In this document: piece by piece, positions 12,598-24,277 of the stretch | Position numbering within the stretch: the first letter of the stretch is position 1 | Layout: every line of letters begins with the position of its first letter | Origin: Dreissena polymorpha | Taxonomy: Eukaryota; Mollusca; Bivalvia; Myida; Dreissenidae | Direction of reading: 5' to 3' | Assembly (NCBI RefSeq): GCF_020536995.1 | Contig: NC_068369.1 | Span: 20,155,421-20,219,420 of the forward strand | DNA: 64,000 nt | Made by a program: the position numbers and the translations under genes | Notes under the pieces: model-generated | The model's input: only the letters and a program-made list of their open reading frames with translations | What the model was told of the DNA's origin: nothing | Database searches by the model: none

Positions 12598-12670
12598 TAT
12601 GACAGTGGAAGTCGATACAATAGTGTATCTGAAGTTCCCGGGTTCGAGCCCCGCGGTATGCAAACTTGTT
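12598..12670 (+). repeat. tRNA-like block (SINE relic)
   Basis: Contains GGGTTCGAGCCCCGC, a good match to a polymerase III B box, followed by 'ggtatgcaaac'. A similar block lies at about 32,697-32,770 in unit 2 (GAGTTCGAGTCTCGC), so it predates the duplication. There is no cloverleaf-forming 5' half, so it is not a tRNA gene. Confidence 0.4.
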
Positions 12671-13012
12671 TATCAATCAGTGTGTCTTCTAAGGATGATT
12701 ATTGAAGACTATTTCGAATAGTATACATGTAGTTGTATACGGAAATATTAGTTATGACATTTGTTTTTCAAAAATCTGTTAAATAGTCCCTTTAAGTATT
12801 TGGATATATTCGGGATAATGTTTTAAAGGGACTTGCTCACATAATGTTTCTCTCCTTTTTTGAAAAACAAAAGCATTAAATGTATAGGAAAGAAATGTAA
12901 CTTAAACAAAATATCAACACAAAAATGGTGTCTTCGCTTTGTCACATCAACATATATTCGTTTGCTTCATGCTTAAAGATATCGACTCAAATGATCGTTG
13001 CTTAGGATTTTA

Positions 13013-13233
13013 CCCATTTATGCCTAGCGTCTAGAAAAAAGGCCTTGGTAAACAGCGTAGACCCAGATGAGACGCCGCATGATGCGGCGTCTCATCAGGG
13101 TCTGCGCTGTTTGCTTAAAGGAATTTCTGTAAGAAATATTCTCAATATAGAAATAAATATACTAGACATGCCTTATTTTGGAACAAAAAGATCCAATTTA
13201 GAAGGATTGGAGAGTCCACTAGGCATAAATGGG
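13013..13233 (-). mobile_element. TTAA-flanked hairpin MITE, copy b
   Basis: Same family as 11,024-11,247, inverted. The right flank is TTAA and the left is TTTA. Unit 2 shows the empty site ('gaattttattcgagg' near 33,120), which supports insertion into unit 1 after duplication. Confidence 0.85.
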
Positions 13234-13433
13234 TTAATTCGAAGAGTATCTGAACGTGAGGAGGCAGTTCAGCGGTCATTAGTTGGCTTATCAATATAAA
13301 TGTACACTTACTTTGCCAACCTTAATAGTAAATCATGTAGTGACAACGGAATATAAACGATGATAGAAATAATGAAAATCCGGAAACATTTCTGAGCGAG
13401 AGTCTTGTTAACATTTTCTTGTATTTATTGATA

Positions 13434-13850
13434 GGGACCTTGTCACAAATTGTGGCATGTACTGAAGTTTTTCATGAAATGCTTTATATTGATAAATATA
13501 AACATCGAATCTAAAAAGCTCCATTAAAAAACAAGAATAAAATTAAAGAACGAAACAAGTAACCTTCAACTGAGCTCAAACCACTGACCCCTGGAGTAAA
13601 AGTCTATCGGTTAAACCAGTCGGCCATCCGTGTGCATACAATGACTGATGTATTTTATACTTTATGTAAGCAATCTTCGTAGCATCACAAAAAATAACGA
13701 CAACAACAGAACTCTCCTTATTATACAATCGTATCGCGTTGCAACGATTTATAATCTTCAGGTTTTTAAATCGTAAAAAGATGCACATAATGGATATTTT
13801 AGAGCATGGTTAATGTTCAGTATTACTTTTTTTCCTCACAAATACCTTTC
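13434..13850 (-). repeat. tRNA-containing SINE-like repeat, copy 2
   Basis: Inverted copy of the family first seen at 430-755, starting 'agggacctt' and carrying the tRNA-like block at about 13,560-13,640 (reverse complement of a GGTTTGAGCTC-type B box). Confidence 0.65.
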
Positions 13851-14228
13851 TTACAACGATACTGAAACAATTTTCTTAATTGTGTCAATTTTCCAACACG
13901 TGCAATGGTCCCTATAAGACCGCTGACCTATTACGGATACAAACCTTAAACATTGCATACAAAAATCAAGCATAACATGATGTGTTTGTGAAACACTCTG
14001 TCCCCCATTTATTTGACCGTTGACCTTGAAGGATGACCTTGCCCTTGACTTTTCACAGCTCAAAATGTGCTGCTCCATGAGATACACGTGCATGCCAAAT
14101 ATCAAGTTGCTATCTTCAATATTGAAAAGTTTTGGCCAATGTTAAAGTTTGACGCAAACAAACCAACAAACCAGCAAACAGACAGTGCAAAACAATATGC
14201 CCCCAGTATAGACTGGGGGACATAAAAA
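13851..14228. repeat. Bivalve-type repeat with TGACCTT motifs
   Basis: Contains 'ttgaccgttgaccttgaagg', 'ccaaatatcaagttgctatc' and 'aagttttggccaatgttaaa', ending with a C-tract/G-tract pair ('atgcccccagtatagactgggggacata'). I recognise these phrases as recurrent in bivalve genomes. It is non-coding, and the class is uncertain. Confidence 0.5.
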
Positions 14229-14285
14229 TGATTGAAGCTCGGGTCATCACCATAGATCGGTCAATGCAAAGCTTTTCGGACTTAA

Positions 14286-14507
14286 CCCATTTATGCCTGA
14301 CGTCTAGAAAAAAGGCCTTGGCAAACAGCGTAGACCCAGATGAGACGCCGCATGATGCGGCGTCTCATCAGGGTCTGCGCTGTTTTCTAAAAGGAATTTC
14401 TGTAAGAAATATTCTAAATATAGAAATAAATATACTAGACATCCCTAATTTTGGAAAAAAATTGATCCAATTTAGAAGGATGGGAGAGTCCACTAGGCAT
14501 AAATGGG
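14286..14507 (-). mobile_element. TTAA-flanked hairpin MITE, copy c
   Basis: Perfect TTAA on both sides (14,282-14,285 and 14,508-14,511). Terminal repeat CCCATTTATGCCT and the same hairpin core. Confidence 0.88.
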
Positions 14508-14745
14508 TTAAGTGTCTAAACGACATGTCCAACCGTACAGTAGCTTACGTAAACGTTTACATATGACACCATAGGAATTTCATAACGCCAAAATACTGTA
14601 AGATCTATTGAGTCTAGGGCTGCAATGCATGTCGAACCTCTTTTCCCAGAATAAATGACAAAACATACAGTCACAAATACAATTAACCTCATGATTACAT
14701 TGTTTACTAGATCAACATCCATAAATGGTTTCAGAGGATTCTTAA

Positions 14746-14966
14746 CCCATTTATACCTTGTGGACTCTCCCATTCTTATAAATTGGATCCATTTATTTCA
14801 AAAATTAGGAATGTCTAGTACATTTATTTCTATATTTAGGATATTTCTTATTTAAATTGCTTAAAGCAAACTGCGCAGACCCTGATGAGACGCCGCATCA
14901 TGCGGCTTCTCATCTGGTCTACGCTGTTTGCCAATGCCTTTTTTCTAGACGCTAGGCATAAATGGG
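14746..14966 (+). mobile_element. TTAA-flanked hairpin MITE, copy d
   Basis: Perfect TTAA duplication (14,742-14,745 and 14,967-14,970). Opposite orientation to copy c, only 238 bp away, so the two can form a larger inverted pair. Confidence 0.88.
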
Positions 14967-14970
14967 TTAA

Positions 14971-15402
14971 TAAAAGCAAAATATATGCTGCTTTTTCATT
15001 GTTTAAACCTATCTTTTTACAATTTCCTATATGGAAAAAAATGGTAAAATGTATAAACTGAATTGAACAACAGAATCTCAAACTATATTTTACATTTCTA
15101 AAAAAATTGTCTTCATTCGCGCACGTTTCTATTTTGAGTTTCTTACAATTTTTACATGTACAATGTTACCAATAATGTATGTTGCCATCATTCATGTAAA
15201 AACATTCTTTTTAAACGGTGCTGCCTATATGTTTTATCCGAAACAGATATCTTTCAAAAATGTGAACACAAAGCAAGTGTATTTCATTTCTTGGCCTCAG
15301 TTATGACAACAGGTCAACGATAACGCCTCAATTGTATCATTGGTATTAACTCTATGACCTGCAGTAGTTCAGTTGTGCTTGTATAAGACACATACTGGTG
15401 AA
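14971..15402. other. Upstream region of temptin-like A
   Basis: No gene seen. This is the presumed promoter region of the next gene. A 'gtataaga' at about 15,380 lies too close to the ATG to be a confident TATA box. The TATA arrangement shared by genes B and C is not evident here. Confidence 0.4.
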
Positions 15403-18400
15403 ATGATGCAGTATCTACTGGTGATCGCTTTATGTTTAGCCGCTGCCTTCGCTCACCCTGGCTACAGGGATTTCTTACCAAACGGGTAAACCTTTTCAAA
15501 TGTTCAATTTCGACTCCAAACAAGTTGTAATGTACCATTTCAAATTTTTTGTACTCGTATTCCCATTATCTTCGCGCCAATTTTGATTGAACGAATTAAT
15601 TTTGCTTGCTCCAATTTGGCCTGATATGCAGTATTGACTTTTCATGTTGTGACCGCATGGTAAATGTTTTATTTTACTTTGCATTTACGTAGTTTTTTTT
15701 TTTACAGTTGTGTGTAAACTACCCTTTAAAAGATAAAATTGCAGTCTCATTAAGAATACTTTTTATAATATGCATTGCCGTCGCTTGAGGATCCGAGAAT
15801 AAAATCAGGAAGGTTTGACAAAGGCTGCCAAGCAAAGCATTGCTTGTATGCTTTTGAAAATAAAATTTAATTACACTTACCTTCAGGATTTAGCTTAAGA
15901 AGCCATGACCCATCAATTAAGTAAATAGATATCTGGCTATCCGAGTTAAGTTTTATAGCAAACTTAAGTTTATTCAAAATAAAGTAATTTAACAGAAGAA
16001 AAAGTTAAAAAGTAACTTGTTTTTTTTTAAATAAATACGATTTGTCAAATACATAATATTACCATGAGGCTACTTTTAAACTAAAGTAAGACAGATAATG
16101 TTAAGAGAACAGTGGTGTAAAAATTGGAGTCGCGTTCTGAAAAAAACTGGGCTTAATGCATGTGCGTAAAGTGTCGTCCCAGATTAGCATGTGCGTTCCG
16201 CACAGGCTAATCAGGGACGACACTCTCCGCTTTTATGACATTTTTCGTTGAAATGAAGTCTCTTTTAAGCAATCATCCAATTTAGGCGGAAAGTGTCGTC
16301 CCTGATTAGCATGTGCAGATTGCACATGCTAATCTGGGACGATACTTTACGCACATGCATTAAGACCAGTTTTCTCAGAAGCCATGATATCATTGAATTT
16401 CGTTAAAATGACATATTTCCTCGATGATATCAATGTAACACATGCAGTTTTCATACTACATGGGTATCGCATTGGGGAGGCGGAAAACAACAACGGGCAA
16501 GGCATGGTCAGGGGTGATAACCCCCAAAAAGGGTTAGGGTAAGGGTTAGGGTAAGGGGTCGGGTTAGGGTTAGGGTTGGGTTTAGGCTAACCCAAACCCT
16601 AACCCAACCCCTAACACTAACCCTAACCCTAACCTTCTAACCCCCCCCCCCCCCCTTGCGCAATACCATACCATGCCTCGCCCGTTGTAGTTTTCCGCCT
16701 CCCATCGCATTGCGAAAATGGGTCTTATGCCACATGCACCAAGCGTAATTTCAGTCAAGCGTGCGCATTAAGCGAAATATGGACCGGAGCTATCCTGTCC
16801 GCTGATAACACCATGAGGCCTTAGCTGACTTAATCGCGGTCTGGGAATAACCTAATGATACTGCGCCTAATACTTAGGCAGGTTAAAGCCACGTTGGTCG
16901 CTTTAGGCAAAAAAGCCATTTTCGCATGACGGAGCTGAATTATGCCTTTACGATACACACGTATTATTTCTCTATACCAATTTTTCGTCGTGTTATGAAT
17001 AAGAGTATATTCCACAGTTACTCTGTGCCGAACCCCTGTGGAACCGGAGTGTGGGAAGCCGTTGGGCACTATGATCCCCAGCATCACACCATCAACAAGA
17101 ACCGGTTTGGACGGGTATGGCGTTTAGTTCACCGATAGTAGCTTTCTCGAAAAAAACAAACATTTCTGACTTTGCTGATACTTAGACAATAACACACGGC
17201 AGAGCTGGGCCGGGCGTCTATAATCGGCCCGCTGCCGACATAACGGCCCGAGGGCCTTTGGCCCGAGGGCCATTATTCGGCAAGGGTCGATTGTAGACGC
17301 CCGGCCCAGCTCTGTCGTGTGTTATCGTTTATATCACATATCATACTATTTTGGTCCTTGACGAAAATTTATTCAGAAACAGCTTTCCATACTTTTATTT
17401 TCATTCAATTGATTACGCAGTTTATGACGTACCTCATGTGACGTCATTTCAATGACTCTCTGGATTTTAGGACAACAACAAATCGGACTTTGAAGTTGGA
17501 GTGTTTTATTTAACAGTTAAATATTTTGTTAAGCATCGAACGATAAGTGTGTGTGTGTTTACGATGGATTAATATAATATTATGAATGTGAATAACAGTG
17601 TTGGGATATAAAACTGGAATGAAACTGGTGAGACTCCATTTTCGATTTCGTTAAAATGTCGACTCGAATAACGCGATGTTTTGTTGAACAATTGATGGAT
17701 TATGTCTAAATTTAAGATAAGCGTCAGTGAATGGTTCTTTAACTGTTTGAAGGAAATCGATGTTGAATTAAAAGGGTAATTTCTTTGATGAATACGTCCT
17801 TCCTTTGTCAGTCGATCAAAGAATGTCTATCCTCAAAGAATTGCCTGCTTACATCCAGTCCTTTTAAATGGAAAAGATGGATGGCGATGAAGAAATGTGT
17901 CCAGAATTTACTTCGTCATGGAAGCAAATTAAATTTCACGAAAATAAACATGGTTATAACACAACTTCGGTGAGTAGAACAATAACCAGTAGATGATGTT
18001 TTACTTCTTTATCATAAGACTGAATGTGGACGCCATATTGTTCAGTATTAGCCGCGCGATCCCATTCTTTTCGGATATGAAAAATCGGCCCGGCTAAGCG
18101 GGCTGATATGATTTATATCGGCCCACCGGAAATGAATAACGGCCCGCTCGCGACGTCATTTTGTTACTATTTATAGTAACGATATGTGATATACGCATAT
18201 ATCACATATCGTTACTATAAAAAGTAACAAAATGACGTCGCGACCGGGCCGTTATTCGTATCTAGCGGGCCAATATAACTTATATCAGCCCTAGGGCCGA
18301 TTTTTCATATCAGAAAAGAATGGGATCGCGCGGCTAATACTGAACAATATGGCGTCCACATTCATTCTTAGCCATTAAGAAATAAAACATCATCTACGCA

Positions 18401-21103
18401 GACTACTGGTTATTGTTTTACTCACCGAAGTTGTGTTATAACCGTGTTTATTTTCGTAAAATTTAATTTGCTTCCATGACGAAGTAAATTCTGGACACAT
18501 TTCTTCATCGCCATCCATCTTTTCCATTTAAAAGAGACTGGATGTAAGCAGGCAATTCTTTGAGGATAGACATTCTTTGATCGACTGACAAAAGAAGGAC
18601 GTATTCATCAAAGAAATTACCATTTGAATTCAACATCGATTTCCTTCAAACAGTTAAAGAACCATTCACTGACCATTATCTTAAATTTAGGCATAATCCA
18701 TCAATTGTTCAACAAAACATCGCGTTATTCGAGTCGACATTTTAACGAAATCGAAAATCAAAATGCAGTCTCACCAGTTTCATTCCAGTTTTATATCTCA
18801 ATAATGTTATTCACATTCATAATATTATATTAATCCATCGTAAACACACACACTTATCGTTCGATGCTTAACAAAATGTTTAACTGTTAAATAAAACACT
18901 CCAAGTCCAATTTGTTGTTGTCCTAAAATCCAGAGAGTCTGTGTAGTTTCGTCATTGAAATGACGTCACATTAGGTACGTCATAAATTGCGTAATCAATT
19001 GAATGAAAATAAAAGTACGGAAAGCTGTTTTTGTATACATTTTCGTGAAGGACAAAAATAGTATTATATGTGATATAAACGATAACACACGACAGAGCTG
19101 GGCCGGGCGTCTACAATCGGCCCTTGCCGAATAATGGCCCTCGGGCCGTTATGTCGGCAGCGGGCCGATTATAGACGCCCGGCCCAGCTCTGCCGTGTGT
19201 TATTGTCTAAATATTGAAATACGCACACTGCTTTTCTGCTTCGATGCCCACACCGCGTTGAAAATAGATCCCATGTGATAAGCGTGCTGCAGGAAAAAAT
19301 AATAAAACATTCCAAAAGTAACAGCCCCGGGTTCTTAACTTGCAAAAAATGGTTGACTAACTTAACAATTCATCGATATCGAAATTAACAAATACACGTG
19401 TCTTTGATGTAATACAATCTTTTGTTATTTTTAAAATCCCACGTTTTTTTCAAGTTTGCTGACAGTTTGAATGACACAACTTTTTTATGTTTGTATACTG
19501 TATACGTTAATAACAAGTTTTGTGGTTATTTTTGTTTCCCTGGTTAAAACTTTGACATCCTCGATAGGGCTTTATATCAATACATTATATGACCAAATTT
19601 AAGTCTTAAGTATTCAGACCAGATGAATTTAGGGTTCGAGATGTTCTTTTCTAGGAAACGAAAATCTCGGGTCTAAGATGGTTTGCTTTCGATCATCTTG
19701 GTCAGTATTTTATCCAAAGACAACAAGACATCTAAATTGGTTTTTCAAATCCGATAATGATTGTCTATTAGAGAAAAGTTTTTTGTGTGTGCCAACATTC
19801 TTATATTGTTGAAATCAGAAATCAGAAATACGTCTTAAGGGAACTCTTTTTTACTCTGAAGACTTTGTAAATGTATGCCCGCATTCGCCTTGTTTATTGA
19901 ATGGTGAGGCGGCCTGGTACCGGTGCTGCGCATGAATGCTTATGGAAAAATATGTGCATTGCTAGTGTAAAATATAAAAAAATATAGACTCATACTTCAT
20001 TTAAAGAATCAATAAAAACAGTTTTTTTCTTGCCAGCAATATATTTATTCTGTCTCAATTGAATAACGATTCCGGTCCTAGGATAAGGGCTTCCATAATA
20101 AATAAGTTTTCTTAAGTTAAGAGTTATATTGGTTTAGGGGTATTGCTTTCTATTTAAGACCAACTATCTCGGCAATTTAAGTGAAAAAATCATAGTGTCA
20201 AATCAAATCAAATAATGAATAATGATCAAGCTTTAGTATTAAAAACCTGGTTCTGTATACATGTTGCAGGCATTCGCCGCCGCTGGTCACGCGTGGACAC
20301 GTGACCTGTGCATGGCGGACAGTGACGCAGACGGCAAAACTAATGGCGCGGAACTCGGAGACCCCACTTGCGTTTGGGTGAAGGGTGGAGTGCCCACCGG
20401 TGTTGCTTCTGGACATCCGGGTAATCATTGCATTTATTTGCTAAGCACTTTTACCCATTCATCGACCCTTTTCATAGGCGTCTATCCCTTCTACAAGGTC
20501 TGCATAGTGGACATTATTCTTTGATGTTGAATGTTAACAAGTTTTACAGAAATGGAAACATAGTTATGCATATAGTTCTTATACAGAATGTTTATACGGG
20601 TAAATCCATATGGACCGTGCTATGTTAAAATGGGGTTTAATGCATGTGCTCAAAGTGTCGTTCCAGATGAGCCTGTGTAATCCGCACATGCTAATCAGGG
20701 ACGACACTTTCCGCTGTTATGGTATTTTTCGTTTACATTAAGTCTCTACTAAGCAAAAATTCAGTTAAGCCGGAAAGTGTCGTCCCTGATTAGCATGTGC
20801 GGACTGCACAGGCTAATCTAGGACGACACTTTATTGACACTCATTAAACCCCCTTTTCACAGGTTTCTTCAGGGTATAATCTAATCAGTAAATTACCGAA
20901 AGAAAGACACCCGCTTTGAAAGGTCATTCTTATCTGCCTATTGCCTGTTTGCAAATTGCACCTTTTTACCTCTTTATTTGTAATGTCGATTATATTAAAC
21001 AACATATGAGGTGCCCTCTGTTTAAGGAATCTGCGAACCTGTCGGTAGTTGCTTAGATGGATTTGAATGCGGTTGCCACGGAAACCAGTGCGTGGGGAAA
21101 TAA
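15403..21103 (+). CDS. Temptin-like secreted protein, gene A (four exons)
   Basis: Exons 15,403-15,485, 17,018-17,114, 20,270-20,420 and 21,027-21,103. All introns are GT-AG, with phases 2, 0 and 1, and together they encode about 135 residues. Exon 1 is a signal peptide (MMQYLLVIALCLAAAFA, cleavage before HPGYRD). Exon 2 carries SVPNPCGTGVWEAVGHYD. Exon 3 carries AFAAAGHAW, a calcium-loop-like DSDADGKTNGAELGDP and CVW. Exon 4 adds a five-cysteine tail from ICEPVGSC to CVGK, like half an EGF module. The order NPC, FG..AAAGH.W, DSDGDG.TNG.ELGDP, HPG.C matches temptin, the secreted Aplysia protein of the water-borne mating-pheromone blend. A role in this animal is not shown; shell or byssus secretion are alternatives. 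The first of two tandem ATGs was taken as the start. Intron 2 is swollen by a 2-kb foldback element and intron 1 holds two MITEs. Confidence 0.88.
16136..16380. mobile_element. GTGTCGTCCC double-palindrome MITE, copy 1
   Basis: About 245 bp in intron 1 of temptin-like A. Ends are inverted repeats (TTCTGAAAAAAACTGG against TTCTGAGAAAACTGG). Each half contains its own palindrome, GTGTCGTCCC...TTAGCATGTGC facing its complement, so the phrase occurs four times and a two-hairpin fold is possible. It is non-coding and non-autonomous; a second copy lies in intron 3. Confidence 0.75.
16475..16703. mobile_element. MITE with head-to-head telomere-like core, copy 1
   Basis: Terminal inverted repeats of about 35 bp start GGGAGGCGGAAAAC. 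A perfect 9-bp direct duplication, ATCGCATTG, lies at 16,466-16,474 and 16,704-16,712. The core is degenerate TTAGGG repeats (about 16,533-16,590) facing CCCTAA repeats (about 16,591-16,640), followed by a 15-C run. Duplications of 9 bp are typical of Mutator-like elements, but no transposase is present. It lies in intron 1 of temptin-like A. A second copy at 29,550-29,764 has the same architecture. Confidence 0.85.
17185..19207. mobile_element. 2-kb foldback element in intron 2 of temptin-like A
   Basis: An almost perfect 2,023-bp inverted repeat with arms of about 1 kb meeting at about 18,196 (loop near ATATACGCATAT). The outer ends GACAATAACACACGGC mirror each other and are flanked by TA. 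Each end contains a smaller palindrome (17,185-17,329 and 19,079-19,207) rich in GGCCCG. Each arm carries an exon-like stretch (left arm about 17,881-17,970: MDGDEEMCPEFTSSW..., followed by the donor-like TCGGTGAGT), possibly captured host sequence. No transposase is visible, so this is a non-autonomous foldback-type DNA element. Confidence 0.85.
20624..20862. mobile_element. GTGTCGTCCC double-palindrome MITE, copy 2
   Basis: Same family as 16,136-16,380, about 240 bp, in intron 3 of temptin-like A. Ends AAAATGGGGTTTAATG and the reverse complement of AAAAGGGGGTTTAATG. Confidence 0.72.
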
Positions 21104-21738
21104 ATGTTGTAATTTGTTGTAATCTACTGTAGTTTAACTTCATTAATTGTCAATAAATTATCAAAACACCGATCCTTTTGTCTTAGTTTTTCGTGAGCTA
21201 CAAATGTCGGGCTGTATTTTATTTAAATGTTTTGATATTACACATATTGTTTATAAAGTGCTGGTCTAATTTTGGTAAACTGATTATGCAACAATAAACT
21301 GGCTTTCTGGCGCTTCAAAACATTTTACAGCACAATTTTGAGCGATTGCTTCCGATGCAATCAATGGATTAACGATGTCGAAAATTAATAAATTGTTTAC
21401 ATTTTGTATATTTAAGCATAACCAAGAACTTAGTGCATACAACGTTTACGGCAAAGTAACCTTACGAACATAGGCTTTTAAACAATGTGACCCGTCATGC
21501 GAAAATGGGTTATATGCCACATGCGGCCGGTGGAGCTCCAGCCAAGCCTGTGCAGTTGCACAGTCTGGTCTGAATCTACCCTGCCCGGTAATAAGATTAC
21601 AAAACTTTGGATGAATTTATAGCGAATGGTGTTCCTCTTGACTAGAGTGCGCCACTATGCGGGCTGTTTTGGAGCTACGACGTTCGCTTATTGCAAAAGA
21701 CCCATTTTAGCCTTACGCTCATATCTGCATGACATCTT
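21104..21738. other. 3' flank of temptin-like A
   Basis: An AATAAA overlaps the stop codon (21,099-21,104) and another lies at about 21,153, either of which could direct polyadenylation. The rest is AT-rich with no gene seen. Confidence 0.4.
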
Positions 21739-22165
21739 AAAGGGACCTTTTCAAAGATTTGGCATGTCTTGAAGTTTGTCTTTAAATGCTTTATATTGAT
21801 AAATGTAAGCATTGGATCTAAAAAGCTCCATCAAAAAAAGCATAAAATTAAGGAAAGAAAAACAAATAACCCTCAACTGGGCTCAAACCACTGACCACTG
21901 GAGTATAAGTGTAACGCTTAGACAATTCGGCCATCCGTGCTCATACATTGAATGTGTATTTTATACTTTATATAAGGAATCCTTGTAGTGTTACAAAATA
22001 TAACGGCAACAACAGAACTCTCCAAATTATTCAATAGTATCGCGTTGCAACGGTTTATAATTTTCAGGTTTTTAAATCGTAAATATATGCATATTGAGGA
22101 TATGTTAGAGCATGGTAAATGTTCAGTATTACTGTTTCCTAACAAACATCATATCTACAACGAAA
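21739..22165 (-). repeat. tRNA-containing SINE-like repeat, copy 3
   Basis: Inverted copy beginning 'aaagggaccttttc', with the tRNA-like block at about 21,870-21,945. It is followed directly by a TA microsatellite. Confidence 0.68.
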
Positions 22166-22186
22166 ATTTTCAAGGAGATTAATCAA

Positions 22187-22189
<3 letters not shown>

Positions 22190-22261
<72 letters not shown>
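22190..22261. repeat. (TA)n microsatellite
   Basis: About 36 uninterrupted TA dinucleotides. Confidence 0.95.
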
Positions 22262-22264
<3 letters not shown>

Positions 22265-23441
22265 TATATACAATATATACAATATACAATATTCGCATGC
22301 GCAATTTGCATTCCTGGGTTTACCACGTGACGATGATGATCAATCTACTTGCGTTATTTATAGTTAACTGGTAGTTACCTGGTAGACATACTCGGTCAAA
22401 TTTTATTACCGAATATACTGAAAATATGAAAACTTAACAACATTTTTCAAGTAATGTAATATAGACGTCGTGATATTTTAATCAATATAAATAAATCCAA
22501 TATAATTGTAATTGTAACAAAATACGGTATTTTAAAACTTGTATTTTTTCGTCAATCGGGTTGACTGTCCTTTTAAATGACTAACAGCAAACATCGAACG
22601 CACGTTGTTGCCCTAGTCGAATGCATAGTTGACACCACCAAAGTGCGGCCCTAGGGTAACGCACTGTGGTTATAAACAACAACGTTGGATTGACACCGAA
22701 GTATGTACAAATAAGCATTATAAATTTATCAAATGTGTCATTTCCTGGGGACCACGTGAATGCTCCCCTTGATACAAGCGTTTTCCAATACAAGTATTCT
22801 AAAAGCATAATAGTACATATTTTTAGGAATGATTTAACGAAACAGTTAACACTCTTGTTTTTAAAATCTGCTTTACAGTAGTAAGCAACTATTTAAAAGG
22901 CAAAATCAGGATTTTATATAATAAAAAACAAGTGTTATAACTGTTTAAAAACGATGTATATTACCAAGAACGATACATTGTGTATTGTATATGCTGAGTC
23001 CTTCTGTTTGAGACTATCCTGCTGATGCAAATGTTATAATGTGAATGACTGGTGCCGAAAAAAAAATGTGTACACGGGTTTTCAAACAGTGTTCTGAATC
23101 GTGATGTCATTATCATCTAGTATGTCATGAAATCACGAAGAACGTGTTGGACTGTGGTGCCTGATCGTGATTTGTTTTCATGATAATGAAGAACAGGTTG
23201 CAGTTTATTACAGTCCATTTGATTATTCATTGATATCGCGCAACATATTTAAATTAAACTTGAAGATGAAGATATGGTGGAATATTTCTGCCAAATATAA
23301 ATGCAGTTAGCTCTGTCAAATATTTTGCAATAAGTTTAACATGTTCAGTTATTATCTTGCTAGAAGAACATTCAACCACATGGGTATCTTTAAAAGGAAA
23401 AAGCACTTTACTGTGGCCACGTATGCAATTTGCATACTTAA
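22262..23441. other. Intergenic, no gene seen
   Basis: AT-rich spacer between genes A and B with no recognisable coding or RNA gene. Confidence 0.4.
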
Positions 23442-23661
23442 CCCATTTATGCCTACTGGACTCTCCCATCCTTCTAAATTGGATCAATTTATTTTCAAAA
23501 TTAGGAATGTCTAGTATATTTATTTTTATATTTAGAATATTTCTTACATAGTTTTTTAAGCAAACAGCACTGACCCAGATGAGACGCCGCATTATGCGGC
23601 GTCTCATCTGAGTCTATGCTGTTTGCCAAGGCCTTTTTTCTAGACGCTAGGCATTAATGGG
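23442..23661 (+). mobile_element. TTAA-flanked hairpin MITE, copy e
   Basis: Left flank TTAA, right flank TCAA (one change). Same terminal repeats and hairpin core as copies a-d. Confidence 0.85.
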
Positions 23662-24203
23662 TCAATTTCGATAACTCTATGATATACAATGATTTTGAAT
23701 CAGTTATTATGAGGTCACCAACAATATGTATCTTTGACAATAATTTTGAGGAAAACTCGTGTTTGCAACATAATTTAACTGACTATCTAAAAACAAAGCA
23801 TGCTATCAACTAACCGTAAGTGAGTATGGTTTTGACAGTAGTTGGTGTAGACGCATATTTTCCAGTAAAGATAGCGTATTGTCAGTCACGAAAGGTTTCT
23901 TTTTTCCATATAATAACTGAATATGTGAAATGATATAAGAAAAAAAATGGTTATGTAGTTGGAAAAAATGTCAGCAAACGAATGATGACATCTTGACCTC
24001 GACAATACCGACCAGTCAAGTTCATTATTAAATGTGACCATAATTGGCATTGATTATTGTTTTAAATGAAGACAAGGACACAATCACGCATTAAGTGTAA
24101 GATGCAAACAGATATTATATCTCCGTTCTATATCGAAATAAAAAATAATCTCTTGGCCTTAGTGAGCTAACAGATGCGCATGTCACAGAAATCTCGACCA
24201 CAA

Positions 24204-24215
24204 TATATAAATATA
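24204..24215 (+). promoter_or_regulatory. TATA box of temptin-like B
   Basis: TATATAAATATA lies 74 bp before the ATG. The stretch from 'cacagaaatctcgacc' through this box to the ATG is conserved with the upstream region of gene C, unlike the freely diverging introns, which supports a core promoter. Confidence 0.65.
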
Positions 24216-24277
24216 TTTGGTACGGCACGTTCAGGTCTTTATTTTAGTAGTCATTACGGAGAAAGCGAAGGGATAAG

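Noticed and set aside
16533-16640. Telomere or chromosome-fusion scar
   Set aside because: The tract is bounded by terminal inverted repeats and a 9-bp target duplication, and the same structure recurs at 29,550, so it is part of a transposon.
17785-17973. 62-codon frame in the foldback arm as a stand-alone gene
   Set aside because: It overlaps, in another frame, the exon-like stretch ending in a splice donor, and is present in both arms of a transposon.
22112-22330. Frame encoding a run of Ile-Tyr
   Set aside because: Direct translation of a TA microsatellite.
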